A stretch of 64,000 bases of DNA from an uncultured Shimia sp. (GTDB taxonomy: Bacteria > Pseudomonadota > Alphaproteobacteria > Rhodobacterales > Rhodobacteraceae). Shown here in pieces: positions 10,772 through 19,159 of this stretch. The position numbers and the translations under genes were made by a program. A model generated the notes under the pieces. It saw only the letters and a program-made list of their open reading frames with translations, had not been told where the DNA came from and made no database searches. Location of the stretch: NCBI RefSeq assembly GCF_947498095.1, contig NZ_CANMJE010000002.1, positions 554,814 through 618,813 of the forward strand. The letters are read 5' to 3'. Within the stretch, counting starts at the first letter, position 1. Every line of letters starts with the position of its first letter.

Positions 10772-11968
10772 ATGAAACAGGTTTTCACAGGATTACTGGT
10801 GGCTGCTCTGGCAATTGGCACCTCCCCGCAAGGGGTTGTGTCGCTCAAGTTTGATGTGTCACAGGCCTTTGCCAAACAGCGTGGCGGTGGCATGAGAAGC
10901 GGCGGCGGTGCGCGACCGTCTGGCGGCGCCAAAGCGCGCCCGGCCACACGCCCTTCGGGAGGTGCGCGTCCATCGACGGGAACGCGCCCATCAGCGGGGA
11001 CACGTCCCTCAACCGGAACGCGGCCGTCAACAGGCGCACGTCCCTCAACCGGGACGCGTCCTTCGACAGGCACACGTCCGTCAACTGGGACACGCCCTAC
11101 ACCGGGCGTCGCACCCAGCAACCCGGCCGCATCGCGCCCGGCGGCGGGGACACGACCTGCGACACAGCCTAGCAATCGACGCCCACCGGGCAATGGTGTG
11201 CGACCACCGAACATGGGTAAGCCGGGGGCGCGACCTCCAAGCGCAAGGCCGCCAAATCGTCCGGGAACACGACCTCCGGGATACCGTCCGCCTCATACAC
11301 GGCCGCCGTACTATCGCCCGCCGTATCATCGCCCGCCGTATTACCGGCCCCCACACTATCACTGGGGCAATTACTACTATCATTCGGCATGGGGTTGGTT
11401 CTTTACCGCCGCATTGGTCACATCGACGTTGGTCTTCGTAAGCGATCTGCCCTCTGACAACGAGTGTGAGAAGATCTTGGAAGATGGCGAGACGCTGTAT
11501 CTCTGTGATGGCGTTCTTTATCGGTCAACCTATTACGAGGACGAGCGCGTCTATGAGATCGTGAGTGATCCGCCGGATGCGGCCGAGCCAGATGCCGTTC
11601 TGGGCCTGTCACTGACGGATCCGATGATGAGCGGTGAGGTTGTCAAAGACCTGCAGAAAGCCCTGATTGGCGAAGGCTATGACGTGGGTACCGCAGATGG
11701 TGTCTTTGGTAGCGGAACCGAGACTGCAGTGATGTGGTATCAGTATGACAACGCGCTTGAGCCAACAGGCATCATGGATATTGAGACCACAAAGCTTTTG
11801 GGCTTTGAAGTGCCAACCAATCCGGGCACTGCAGAAGGAGACGGTGCTGCCACCACAGATCCTGCAGCTGCCGAGGGAGACGTTCCTTCGCTCAGCGATG
11901 CAGAAACCGAAGGTGAGGCTGAAGAAACAGAGCCTGCCACAGACACGTCCACAGGCGCATCTGATTGA
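10772..11968 (+). CDS. Low-complexity envelope protein with peptidoglycan-binding domain
   Basis: 398 residues in four parts: a signal sequence (about 1-34, ending QAFA); a Gly/Arg/Pro-rich region with eight six-residue repeats of the TRPSTG type (65-112) and then RPPYYRPPYH repeats (about 167-197); a hydrophobic segment (about 207-224); and a PG_binding_1 domain (about 280-344, with DLQKALIGEGYDVGTADGVFG). The C-terminus is an acidic Glu/Thr/Ala tail. The likely role is anchoring or spanning in the periplasm at the cell wall. The repeat region is basic and the tail acidic. Partner gene: DUF2092 upstream. Confidence 0.85.
   Translation: MKQVFTGLLVAALAIGTSPQGVVSLKFDVSQAFAKQRGGGMRSGGGARPSGGAKARPATRPSGGARPSTGTRPSAGTRPSTGTRPSTGARPSTGTRPSTGTRPSTGTRPTPGVAPSNPAASRPAAGTRPATQPSNRRPPGNGVRPPNMGKPGARPPSARPPNRPGTRPPGYRPPHTRPPYYRPPYHRPPYYRPPHYHWGNYYYHSAWGWFFTAALVTSTLVFVSDLPSDNECEKILEDGETLYLCDGVLYRSTYYEDERVYEIVSDPPDAAEPDAVLGLSLTDPMMSGEVVKDLQKALIGEGYDVGTADGVFGSGTETAVMWYQYDNALEPTGIMDIETTKLLGFEVPTNPGTAEGDGAATTDPAAAEGDVPSLSDAETEGEAEETEPATDTSTGASD
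10964..11107 (+). repeat. 18-bp coding tandem repeat, eight units
   Basis: Eight consecutive 18-base units encode [TA]RPS[TA]G-type hexapeptides inside the peptidoglycan-binding protein gene; the last unit has drifted to TRPTPG. The units differ mostly at third codon positions, so selection appears to act on the peptide while copy number could vary by slippage or unequal exchange. Confidence 0.9.
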
Positions 11969-11991
11969 CGTTAAAGAGTCGAGGCGCGGGC

Positions 11992-13200
11992 TTAGCTCAG
12001 CGCCTCGGCTCGCTTCATGTAGAGCATGAGACCAAAGCCCAGCGCGGCCTCAATCCCAATCCCAAGAGCGATAGGCACCGGTGTGCCATTAAAGGCCAAC
12101 CCAACCGGCACGGCCAAAACCGCCCCCATGACTGTTGAAATTGCGCCCATGACACTGGCGGCGGTGCCTGCCATATGTCCTAAAGGCTCCATCGCCATGG
12201 CATTGAGATTGCCCAATGTCATGCCTGCCTGAAAGAACAGTGTGGTCTGCCAGAACACGAATATTCCGAACAACACTGGACCAATTGGTGGGGTTAGCGC
12301 AGCGGTTAGCATGCCAAGTGAACAGACGATCTGAACGGCCAGAGTGACGGTCACCAGAAAACGCATCCCCAGCCGCATCACCAACCACGCGTTCAGGATA
12401 CTGGCTGTACCTGCGACCAATGACACGCCTGCGAACCACAACGGAAAGCTGTCACCGCGGTCAAAGGTGATGTCATAGACCTGTTGGACACTTGTGAGAA
12501 TGGTCATCAGCATGCCAAAGCACAGCGTTTGTACCAGGATCGAAATACGCACCACCGGGATGGCCCACATCTCACCCACGGCGCTGATCAGGACGGGCAG
12601 GCGAAAGGGGCGGCGATCTTCTTTGGCCAAGGGTTCTGGAAGGCGAAAGCCAAGCCAAAGCACCGACATGAGCGAGAACAGGATGAACGCGACAAAAACA
12701 CCGCGCCAACCACTAAAGGCGATGATGAAAGACCCCAACAGCGGTGCAATGGCGGGCACCAGCGTAAAGATCAACATCACGATCGACACCAGCCGCGCCA
12801 TTTCGCGCCCGGAATAGAGGTCGCGGATGATCGCCAGTGTCACCACGCGTGGTCCTGCCGCGCCGATGCCTTGGAACACGCGTGCGACAAGTACCAATTC
12901 CAAAGATTGCGAAGCCCAGCCAATTGCGGCGCAGATCATATAGAGCACAGCGCCACCGACGATCACAGGCTTTCGGCCAAAGGTGTCCGATAGGGGGCCT
13001 GTAAAAAACGTGCCGATCCCCATACCCAGCATAAAGCTGGTCAGGATCATCTGTGCATTGTTCACGTTGTCCGGGCTCAACTCGCGCCCGATCTCGGGCA
13101 GGGCAGGCAGCATGGCGTCGATCGAAAATGCGATGGTGGCAAACATCATCGCACATAGTGCGACGAACTCGACGCGGGACAAGGGGTGGCTTTGGGTCAT
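11992..13200 (-). CDS. MFS exporter, Bcr/CflA drug-resistance type
   Basis: 402 residues with about 12 hydrophobic segments, a proton-driven efflux pump of the inner membrane. The N-terminal SIDAMLPALPEIGREL segment is typical of the Bcr/CflA subfamily, and the first cytoplasmic loop carries GPLSDTFGRKPVI, the major-facilitator motif A. The start overlaps the stop of the channel gene by four bases (ATGA), making it the last gene of a four-gene unit. Substrate unknown; family members export bicyclomycin, chloramphenicol or sulfonamides. Confidence 0.9.
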   Translation of the reverse strand: MTQSHPLSRVEFVALCAMMFATIAFSIDAMLPALPEIGRELSPDNVNNAQMILTSFMLGMGIGTFFTGPLSDTFGRKPVIVGGAVLYMICAAIGWASQSLELVLVARVFQGIGAAGPRVVTLAIIRDLYSGREMARLVSIVMLIFTLVPAIAPLLGSFIIAFSGWRGVFVAFILFSLMSVLWLGFRLPEPLAKEDRRPFRLPVLISAVGEMWAIPVVRISILVQTLCFGMLMTILTSVQQVYDITFDRGDSFPLWFAGVSLVAGTASILNAWLVMRLGMRFLVTVTLAVQIVCSLGMLTAALTPPIGPVLFGIFVFWQTTLFFQAGMTLGNLNAMAMEPLGHMAGTAASVMGAISTVMGAVLAVPVGLAFNGTPVPIALGIGIEAALGFGLMLYMKRAEALS

Positions 13201-13559
13201 TCTGCGGGCTGATCGTCCGTATTATCGGCCTGCGGCGGATGCGCGGCTTTGTGATGGCCCAAACGCGCAATCAGCCATTCGGAATGCGCCTTGTGGCGCT
13301 CAGCTGTAAAAGCACCGAACTGCTGGATCACGAAGGCAAAAATGCCAAGACCCAAAAAAATGAAAACTGTCGTGCCGATCTTGCCGAGCGTTGTGGCGGG
13401 CACGAGTGAGCCATAGCCCACGGTTGAAAGTGTAATCACTGAAAAGAAATAGCTGTCGATCCAGTTCCAGCCTTCGACAAAGTGAAAAAAGACTGTGCCT
13501 GAAATGACCACTGGCACCAGCAACAGAACCAGAAACAGCAGACGCAGCCCCGGTGTCAT
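13197..13559 (-). CDS. Two-helix potassium channel
   Basis: A 120-residue minimal ion channel: helix 1 (about 5-26), pore loop with the K+ selectivity filter TVGYGS at 46-51, helix 2 (about 60-80), and a short His/Asp-rich tail. This is the KcsA-like Ion_trans_2 arrangement and should form a tetramer in the inner membrane. It overlaps both neighbours by four bases, so it is translated with the DsbA-type and MFS genes. It has no regulatory RCK domain. Confidence 0.9.
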   Translation of the reverse strand: MTPGLRLLFLVLLLVPVVISGTVFFHFVEGWNWIDSYFFSVITLSTVGYGSLVPATTLGKIGTTVFIFLGLGIFAFVIQQFGAFTAERHKAHSEWLIARLGHHKAAHPPQADNTDDQPAE

Positions 13560-14197
13560 GAGGCGGCCTGTGTCTCGTTCAACTCGCGGATCACTTTAAC
13601 CCAAAGTTCCACAGGCTGCGCGCCAGGCACGGCATGTTGGTTGTCGACGATAAAGGTCGGGACAGAGTTCACACCCATCTCGCGGCTATGGGCGTCACGT
13701 TCGCGAATACTGGCAACATCTTCGTCGGTTTTGAGAAGTTTGCCGATGACGGCTGCGTCCAGACCTGCGCCATCTGCGATGTCACACAGAACATCGTCGC
13801 TGCCAATGTCGCGGCCTTCCTTGAAGTAGGCTTTGAACAGGGCGTCGACCACGGCGTTCTGTTTGCCCTCGATCCCCGCCCAATGGATCAGGCGGTGGGC
13901 GTTGATGGTGTTTGGCGTGCGTTTCATCGCCGCAAAATCGATGTCCAGCCCTTCGTCGCGCGCATGCTGCTCGATCTCACCGTAAACGCGCACGGCGTTT
14001 TCTTTGCCGCCGAACTTGGTCTCGAGATACTCGCGTCGGTCCATACCTTCTGCTGGCATGTCGGGGTTCAGCTGAAAGGGATGCCATTCAATGGCAAACG
14101 GGTGATCTGGCTCGGCCTCCATCGCCTTTTCAAGGCGGGTTTTGCCGATGTAGCACCACGGGCAGATAGGGTCAGACAGAACGTCAAGCTTGATCAT
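13556..14197 (-). CDS. DsbA-family oxidoreductase, FrnE-like
   Basis: 213 residues of the DsbA/FrnE thioredoxin-fold family. The redox motif CPWC is at residues 12-15 (SDPICPWCYIG) and the cis-proline loop lies near NSVPTFIVDNQ at about 177-187. There is no signal peptide, so unlike true DsbA it acts in the cytoplasm; relatives are named FrnE or 2-hydroxychromene-2-carboxylate isomerase-like. Four-base overlaps with the acyl-CoA ligase upstream and the channel downstream put it in one operon. Substrate unknown. Confidence 0.88.
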   Translation of the reverse strand: MIKLDVLSDPICPWCYIGKTRLEKAMEAEPDHPFAIEWHPFQLNPDMPAEGMDRREYLETKFGGKENAVRVYGEIEQHARDEGLDIDFAAMKRTPNTINAHRLIHWAGIEGKQNAVVDALFKAYFKEGRDIGSDDVLCDIADGAGLDAAVIGKLLKTDEDVASIRERDAHSREMGVNSVPTFIVDNQHAVPGAQPVELWVKVIRELNETQAAS

Positions 14198-15717
14198 GGT
14201 GTCGCCTCGAATTGGTCGCGCAGGGCGCGGCGGCTGAGTTTGCCGTTGGGGTTGGTGGGCAGCGCATCCAAACGCCGGAACAGGCGCGGCTGTTTATATC
14301 GTGCCAGCGTTGTCTCCACATACGTCCTCAGGGCGGTTTCGTCCAGTTCACTTTCACTGGTATAAAATGCCGCAATGATGCGCGTGTCTTTTTTGATTTC
14401 GACATCCGTTACACCGACCGAGATAACGCCGGGCATGCGCGAAAGTGCGGCCTCAACCTCGAGTGGGGACACACGGTAGCCGCCAGCGTTCATCATATCA
14501 TCCGCTCGTCCGGCATATCTGACATAAAAATCACTCTCCATCTGGCCCCGATCTCCGGTCAGGAACCAGTCGCCGGAAAACCGGGATTCAGTGTCCTCAG
14601 GCGCGCGCCAATAGCCCAGCATCAGCCCCGGATCGCGGCGATCAATGGCAATTATGCCTTCCTCGCCCAGTTGCACAGGTTTGCCATCCTCGTCCACCAA
14701 AGCCAGCCTCCGTCCGGGCTGGGGCTTGCCCAAAGTGTCGGGATGCGCCGGCGAAGCAGGGCTGGCTGAGATAAAGGTCGAGCACTCTGACATGCCATAA
14801 GCTTCAAACAGCGCTGTTCCCGTTGCCTCAAACCAATCTTCGCGAATGGTCTCTGAGAGCTTTTCACCTGCAGACAGCCCGTGGCGCAGGTCTGGAAGGT
14901 GAATATCAGGGTGATCTGACAGCATTTTGCGGTAAACACCGGGGGCCGCGGCAAAGATCGTCGCCTTGTGTTGTTTCAGCAGTTTGGGCAGGTCTTGAAT
15001 GTCCACGCCCTTGGCCGGGATCAGCGCAGTGGCCCCAATGGACCAAGGATCCATCAAGCCGGTCCCCAGCGTATAGGTCCAGTTGAAGGCGCCCGCATGC
15101 ATCAGGCGATCGTCGGAGCGTAACCCGTACCAGCCCTCATGCATCATCTGGCGCGCCCAGATTGCGCGGTGCGCGTGACACACGGCACGCGGCACGCCAG
15201 ACGTGCCCGAGGTGTAAATGATGTAACCCATCCGGTCAGGATCACCCATATCAAAGGCGGCCGGGGACAGGGTGCGCATATCTTCCAGTGCATCCAGCGT
15301 GATTTGAGGGATCGTCGGTGTATCCGGGCAGGCAATGGTGGGGTCGCGCAGAATGGCTGCTGGCTCAAGCTCTGCAACCATCTTGGCGACTTCGGGCTCT
15401 GTCAACTGTGACGAGGTTGGTACAGGCACCATGCCTCCGGCGATTGCGCCGAGATAGGCAATAGGAAACTCTACTGTATTGCCCAGTCGCATCAACACGC
15501 GATCTCCGGGCTGCAGCCCATGTGCCAGTAATCCCGTAGTGGTGCCCAAAACCGCCGCCTTGATGGCGCCAAATGTCCAATCCTGCGAGGTGTCATGCGA
15601 CATGACTGACAATGCGGTTTTGTCGGCCAGCACATCAGCCTGCGCCAGAACATGTGCGGCCATATTGAAGGCGCGCGGCGCGGCTGGATGCGCGCCCTGA
15701 TCGAATAAAGACAACAT
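14194..15717 (-). CDS. AMP-forming acyl-CoA ligase (benzoate-CoA-ligase-like)
   Basis: 507 residues of the adenylate-forming superfamily. It should activate a carboxylic acid with ATP and join it to CoA. The phosphate-binding loop IIYTSGTSGVPRA is at 166-178, YGMSE lies in the middle, TGD and the hinge follow, and the catalytic lysine near the C-terminus is Lys493 in NPNGKLSRR. It resembles benzoate/acyl-CoA ligases, but the acid cannot be named. First gene of the minus-strand unit; the divergent XRE-cupin regulator starts only 66 bases away and may control it. Confidence 0.88.
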   Translation of the reverse strand: MLSLFDQGAHPAAPRAFNMAAHVLAQADVLADKTALSVMSHDTSQDWTFGAIKAAVLGTTTGLLAHGLQPGDRVLMRLGNTVEFPIAYLGAIAGGMVPVPTSSQLTEPEVAKMVAELEPAAILRDPTIACPDTPTIPQITLDALEDMRTLSPAAFDMGDPDRMGYIIYTSGTSGVPRAVCHAHRAIWARQMMHEGWYGLRSDDRLMHAGAFNWTYTLGTGLMDPWSIGATALIPAKGVDIQDLPKLLKQHKATIFAAAPGVYRKMLSDHPDIHLPDLRHGLSAGEKLSETIREDWFEATGTALFEAYGMSECSTFISASPASPAHPDTLGKPQPGRRLALVDEDGKPVQLGEEGIIAIDRRDPGLMLGYWRAPEDTESRFSGDWFLTGDRGQMESDFYVRYAGRADDMMNAGGYRVSPLEVEAALSRMPGVISVGVTDVEIKKDTRIIAAFYTSESELDETALRTYVETTLARYKQPRLFRRLDALPTNPNGKLSRRALRDQFEATP

Positions 15718-15783
15718 GCGATCTAGGTATTGTGAGGTTCAATGAGTTGCAAGTCCGATAGGGCGCGGTCTACAAAGCGCCAC

Positions 15784-16407
15784 ATGAGCGACAATGACCC
15801 AAAGTCCTTGATCCGGGTGGCTCGTGAAAACGGCCAAAAGGATCATCTTGAGCCAATAGACCTTGGCCAACGTGTGCGCGAATTGCGCAAAGCAGGCAAA
15901 TGGACTTTGGAACAGGCCGCCAAGCAAGCTGGTCTGGCGCGGTCTACCCTGTCCAAGATTGAAAACGGCCAGATGTCTCCGACCTTCGACGCGCTCAAAA
16001 AGCTTGCGATCGGGTTAGAGATTTCAGTGCCGCAGCTGTTCACACCGCCGCAAAAGGGGCAGGTCAACGGGCGATTGTCAGTTGTCGCCTCGGGTGAGGG
16101 TGTGCATCAGGCCACCACCACCTACGAACATGAACTGCTGGCGGAAAACCTGACCAAGAAGACCATGCTGCCCTATCGCGCGCGTGTTCGGGCGCGGTCT
16201 ATGGACGACTTTGATGGCTGGGTCCGCCATGACGGCGAAGAGTTCCTGTATGTGCTGACCGGGGTTGTGCGGCTTTTCACCGAGTTTTACGAACCGATTG
16301 AGATGCGCCGTGGCGACAGCGCCTATTATGACGGGTCGATGGGGCACAATCTGTTGTCGGTCTCGGACGAAGACGCTTTGGTGCTTTGGGTCACGTCACT
16401 GACATAG
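15784..16407 (+). CDS. XRE-family regulator with C-terminal cupin domain
   Basis: About 207 residues from the ATG at 15784; an upstream ATG at 15742 would leave only 24 bases to the divergent gene and is less likely. A helix-turn-helix lies at about 25-80 (LGQRVRELRKAG, LARSTLSKIENG), and a cupin sensor domain at about 130-205 (HDGEEFLYVLTGVV, YDGSMGH). This domain pair is common in repressors that sense small metabolites such as acids, amines or sugars. Its position back-to-back with the acyl-CoA ligase suggests it regulates that operon, itself, or both. Confidence 0.88.
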   Translation: MSDNDPKSLIRVARENGQKDHLEPIDLGQRVRELRKAGKWTLEQAAKQAGLARSTLSKIENGQMSPTFDALKKLAIGLEISVPQLFTPPQKGQVNGRLSVVASGEGVHQATTTYEHELLAENLTKKTMLPYRARVRARSMDDFDGWVRHDGEEFLYVLTGVVRLFTEFYEPIEMRRGDSAYYDGSMGHNLLSVSDEDALVLWVTSLT

Positions 16408-16438
16408 GCCGTGACCGACCTATGTCAGCATGGCAGGA

Positions 16439-17416
16439 TCAGGCGTCCTGCAAGAGCTTTTCACTCATGTCCCAAAGCCGTTCAGCGCTTTCATCGTCAC
16501 AGGCATGTGCATTTACACCGAAAAAGCGTGCCGTTGGGCTGTCCATATCGGTTGGTGCGGCAACATCCGCATCCTCGCAGTAAACCCCGGCCTTGCCCTC
16601 GAGTTTGGGCGAAGTTGCCGCCCAAAGCGTGGTTGAGCAGCCCTGTTCCGGCGTCTTAAAGCCTTGTTTGGCCAGTTCAGACGGTTCTCCACTTTCGTCC
16701 AGCCAACCCAGCGCAATCATCTCTTCTTGTGGCAGGTGACGCTGCAGAGGTGTGAAAATGCCGCCCGGGTGCACCGAAAAGGCAAGACCGCCTGAGGGCT
16801 TCAGTCGGCGGGACAATCCGTTTGCAAACAGGGCGTTGGCGGTCTTGGCTTGGCCATAGGCCTGCCACTTATCGTAAGCGGTATCTGAGTACTGCACGTC
16901 ATCCCACAGGATGTCAGAGATTTTGTGGCCCGTTGACGATAGCGCTACAACACGGGTTCCCGGGGCCTTGGTCAAGAGTGGCATCAGGGCTGTTGTCAAA
17001 GCAAAGTGCCCCATGTGGTTGACGCCGAACTGCGATTCCCAACCTGGACCTACACGCGCCTCGGGGCAGGCCATGATCCCGGCATTGTTGATCAAGAGAT
17101 CCAACGCGGACAGGTCGTCGAGCATCGCGTCGGTAAAACTGCGAACGGACGCCAGATCGGCAAGATCCATCGGCGCGGTGGTGATGTCACCGGCCAGTTC
17201 CGCCAAGGCTGCTTGAGCCTTTTCAGGCGAGCGCACCGGCACGATGACCTTTACACCCTTGTCCGCCAACGCGCGCACGGTTTCGAGGCCAAGCCCACTG
17301 TAACCACCTGTCACGATTGCGGTTTTTCCTGAGAGGTCGATGTTCTCCAGAACCTCTTTGCCAGTGCTCTTGGCATGAAATCCGGACTGCGTGGGAACTT
17401 GATCTGCGATGGACAT
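16439..17416 (-). CDS. Short-chain dehydrogenase/reductase, retinol-dehydrogenase-like
   Basis: 325 residues from the ATG at 17416, chosen because AGGAGAGAG sits just upstream; the open frame extends further to 17473. Classical SDR features: TGGYSGLG cofactor motif near 35, NNAG near 110, catalytic serine in ALSSTGHK and the YxxxK pair in AYGQAKTANALF. Longer than a minimal SDR and closest in style to oxidoreductases related to retinol dehydrogenases. It is convergent with the XRE gene and lies 132 bases downstream of the DUF1638 gene. Substrate unknown. Confidence 0.87.
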   Translation of the reverse strand: MSIADQVPTQSGFHAKSTGKEVLENIDLSGKTAIVTGGYSGLGLETVRALADKGVKVIVPVRSPEKAQAALAELAGDITTAPMDLADLASVRSFTDAMLDDLSALDLLINNAGIMACPEARVGPGWESQFGVNHMGHFALTTALMPLLTKAPGTRVVALSSTGHKISDILWDDVQYSDTAYDKWQAYGQAKTANALFANGLSRRLKPSGGLAFSVHPGGIFTPLQRHLPQEEMIALGWLDESGEPSELAKQGFKTPEQGCSTTLWAATSPKLEGKAGVYCEDADVAAPTDMDSPTARFFGVNAHACDDESAERLWDMSEKLLQDA

Positions 17417-17548
17417 GGGCTCTCTCCTGTACTGTCTCGTGGCTCTTGTTGACCACAAGGTAGGGAGCACCAACGCGCCTTGAAACGCCTCAGTTGTATT
17501 TTGGCGTGAATTGCGAGTGAATTGACGGGGATGCGGGGTGTGAGACGC

Positions 17549-18187
17549 CTAGAGCGTGCTCAAAACCGTCTTGAGGTCACCATATCCCGTGTGGCGATGT
17601 TCAAACGCGAGGCCCAAGCGTTCGGCACACTCACGTGCCTTGGCCATTAACTCCGGATCATCCGTTTGCGACTGATAGACCAGCTTGGTGTAATTGCCAA
17701 AATACATGTCACGCAATTCCGGATGACGATCCAGTCCCATGGGTTTCCAGACAAAGGCATCAAACTGGCGGGTCAGGAAGTCGGTAAGGTAAAAGGCGTC
17801 AAACTCGTCTTCGCTGGTTTTTGCAAACGTGTCGTTGCCTTCGAAGAAGCTGTAACAATGTGGACCTTCGACCATCTCGACGCCCAACTCATCACAAGCC
17901 ACCTGCAACAGCCCACCAGTGCCGCAATCTGCGTAGGCCACAAAGATGTCGTCATAGTCAGCGCGGTGCTTGTGCACGGCCTCGCGCACAGCCTCGGGGA
18001 TTTTCTCAGGGTAAAGGTGCAGCTTGGCGGGCAGGCATGTCAGATCCATGTGATCCCAGCCATTGGCCTCTTTCAAGGCCAGGATTTCCCGTGCCAAAGC
18101 ACCACAGGCCAGCAACAGGATACGTCCGGACTTGGACGCGGTCACATAGCCGGTCTCGGTCAGGTCTGTGTCGCTGGGAAGGGTCAT
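17549..18187 (-). CDS. DUF1638 protein next to corrinoid protein
   Basis: A 212-residue cytoplasmic protein of DUF1638. Notable conserved-looking residues are Cys28 (LLACGAL), a YADCGTGG segment, and GPHCYSFFEG. DUF1638 genes tend to sit beside corrinoid methyltransferase components; here the corrinoid protein lies just upstream on the same strand. A role in one-carbon/corrinoid metabolism is inferred from this position, not shown. The cysteine-rich patches could bind a metal. A terminator-like hairpin separates it from the corrinoid gene. Confidence 0.8.
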   Translation of the reverse strand: MTLPSDTDLTETGYVTASKSGRILLLACGALAREILALKEANGWDHMDLTCLPAKLHLYPEKIPEAVREAVHKHRADYDDIFVAYADCGTGGLLQVACDELGVEMVEGPHCYSFFEGNDTFAKTSEDEFDAFYLTDFLTRQFDAFVWKPMGLDRHPELRDMYFGNYTKLVYQSQTDDPELMAKARECAERLGLAFEHRHTGYGDLKTVLSTL

Positions 18188-18194
18188 GTTTCAC

Positions 18195-18230
18195 CTAAAA
18201 AGTAAAGCCCGCCAAAGTCTTGACGGGCCT
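18195..18230 (-). terminator. Terminator or attenuator between corrinoid and DUF1638 genes
   Basis: On the minus strand a 7-bp stem (18207-18213 with 18222-18228, one G-U pair, 8-base loop) is followed by TTTACTTTTT. It sits after the corrinoid gene and directly before the DUF1638 start codon, so it should reduce or condition read-through into DUF1638. Confidence 0.65.
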
Positions 18231-18252
18231 TGTTCATGTCATGTGGGCCAGA

Positions 18253-18951
18253 TCAACCATTCATCTGGTTGTGCTTGCGACCCACCAGATCTTTGGCTGT
18301 TTCCACCGCTACAGCGGCGTCGCGGCAATAGGCGTCAGCGCCGATCGCCTTGCCAAACTCTTCGTTCAGTGGCGCGCCGCCAACCAAAACGATGTAGTCA
18401 TCGCGACGACCCTGTTCGACCAACGTGTCGATAACCACTTTCATATAGGGCATCGTGGTGGTCAGCAGGGCGGACATGCCCAGGATGTCAGGCTCTTCGT
18501 TTTCAAGGGCCTCAAGATAGGCCTCGACCGCGTTGTTGATGCCCAGATCGACAACTTCAAAGCCGGCGCCTTCCATCATCATGCCGACAAGGTTTTTGCC
18601 GATGTCGTGGATGTCGCCTTTGACGGTGCCAATCACCATCTTGCCAACGCGCGGGGCGCCGGTTTCGGCCAAAAGCGGCTTAAGAATGAACATGCCGCCC
18701 TTCATGGCGTTAGCAGCCAGAAGAACCTCTGGTACAAACAGAATGCCGTCGCGGAAGTCCGCACCCACAATGGTCATGCCGCCGACAAGAGCCTTGGTCA
18801 GGATGTCGTAGGGCGCCCATTCGCGCTCAAGCAGGATGTTCACGGCCTCTTCGATCTCTTCCTTGAGACCGTCGTAGAGGTCGTCGAACATCTGTTGAAC
18901 CAGTTCTTCGTCGTCCAGTTCAGACAGGATGATATCGTCTTCTTCCGACAT
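18253..18951 (-). CDS. Methyltransferase corrinoid (B12-binding) protein
   Basis: 232 residues with the two-part layout of MtbC/MttC-type corrinoid proteins and of the MetH middle module: a helical cap (about 15-100) and a Rossmann B12-binding domain (about 103-225). The cobalt-ligating signature DxHxxG is present as GDIHDIGKN (His115), with GMSALLTTT and VLVGGAPLN as later B12 contacts. It should carry a methyl group between a donor protein and a methyltransferase. The nearby homocysteine methyltransferase (20714-21727) lacks its own B12 domain, so the two may be parts of a split methionine synthase. Confidence 0.92.
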   Translation of the reverse strand: MSEEDDIILSELDDEELVQQMFDDLYDGLKEEIEEAVNILLEREWAPYDILTKALVGGMTIVGADFRDGILFVPEVLLAANAMKGGMFILKPLLAETGAPRVGKMVIGTVKGDIHDIGKNLVGMMMEGAGFEVVDLGINNAVEAYLEALENEEPDILGMSALLTTTMPYMKVVIDTLVEQGRRDDYIVLVGGAPLNEEFGKAIGADAYCRDAAVAVETAKDLVGRKHNQMNG

Positions 18952-19133
18952 GAGCTTTCCTCAATAGGGCCGACACGTATGGTCGGGATCGTGGTTTTCA
19001 CTACACTTGTTCAATTTGGGTCCAACCTACTGTCAAAATAGCGACATGGGCCGCGCTGAGACCGACTTATCACACGGAAATCGCAGGACATGAGTGAAAA
19101 ATTTTCAGGATAATCTTGGGGTTGATTGCATAT

Positions 19134-19148
19134 GTTCCCTTTTTGTTC
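19134..19148 (+). promoter_or_regulatory. LexA (SOS) box upstream of radical SAM gene
   Basis: The sequence GTTC-N7-GTTC is an exact match to the direct-repeat LexA site of alphaproteobacteria. It lies 12-26 bases before the ATG at 19160 and overlaps a possible -10 element (TCTAAT, 19147-19152), where a repressor would block transcription. From that -10 the transcript would begin at or next to the ATG, so the mRNA may be leaderless. Confidence 0.65.
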
Positions 19149-19159
19149 TAATTTGAGGT

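Noticed and set aside
10964..11107. Regular 18-base repeats that might suggest a CRISPR array
   Set aside because: No spacers; the units are contiguous and in frame, coding TRPSTG repeats.
11981..12006. GAGGCGC/GCGCCTC stem between convergent genes as a terminator
   Set aside because: No T-run on either strand and it overlaps the end of the MFS coding region.
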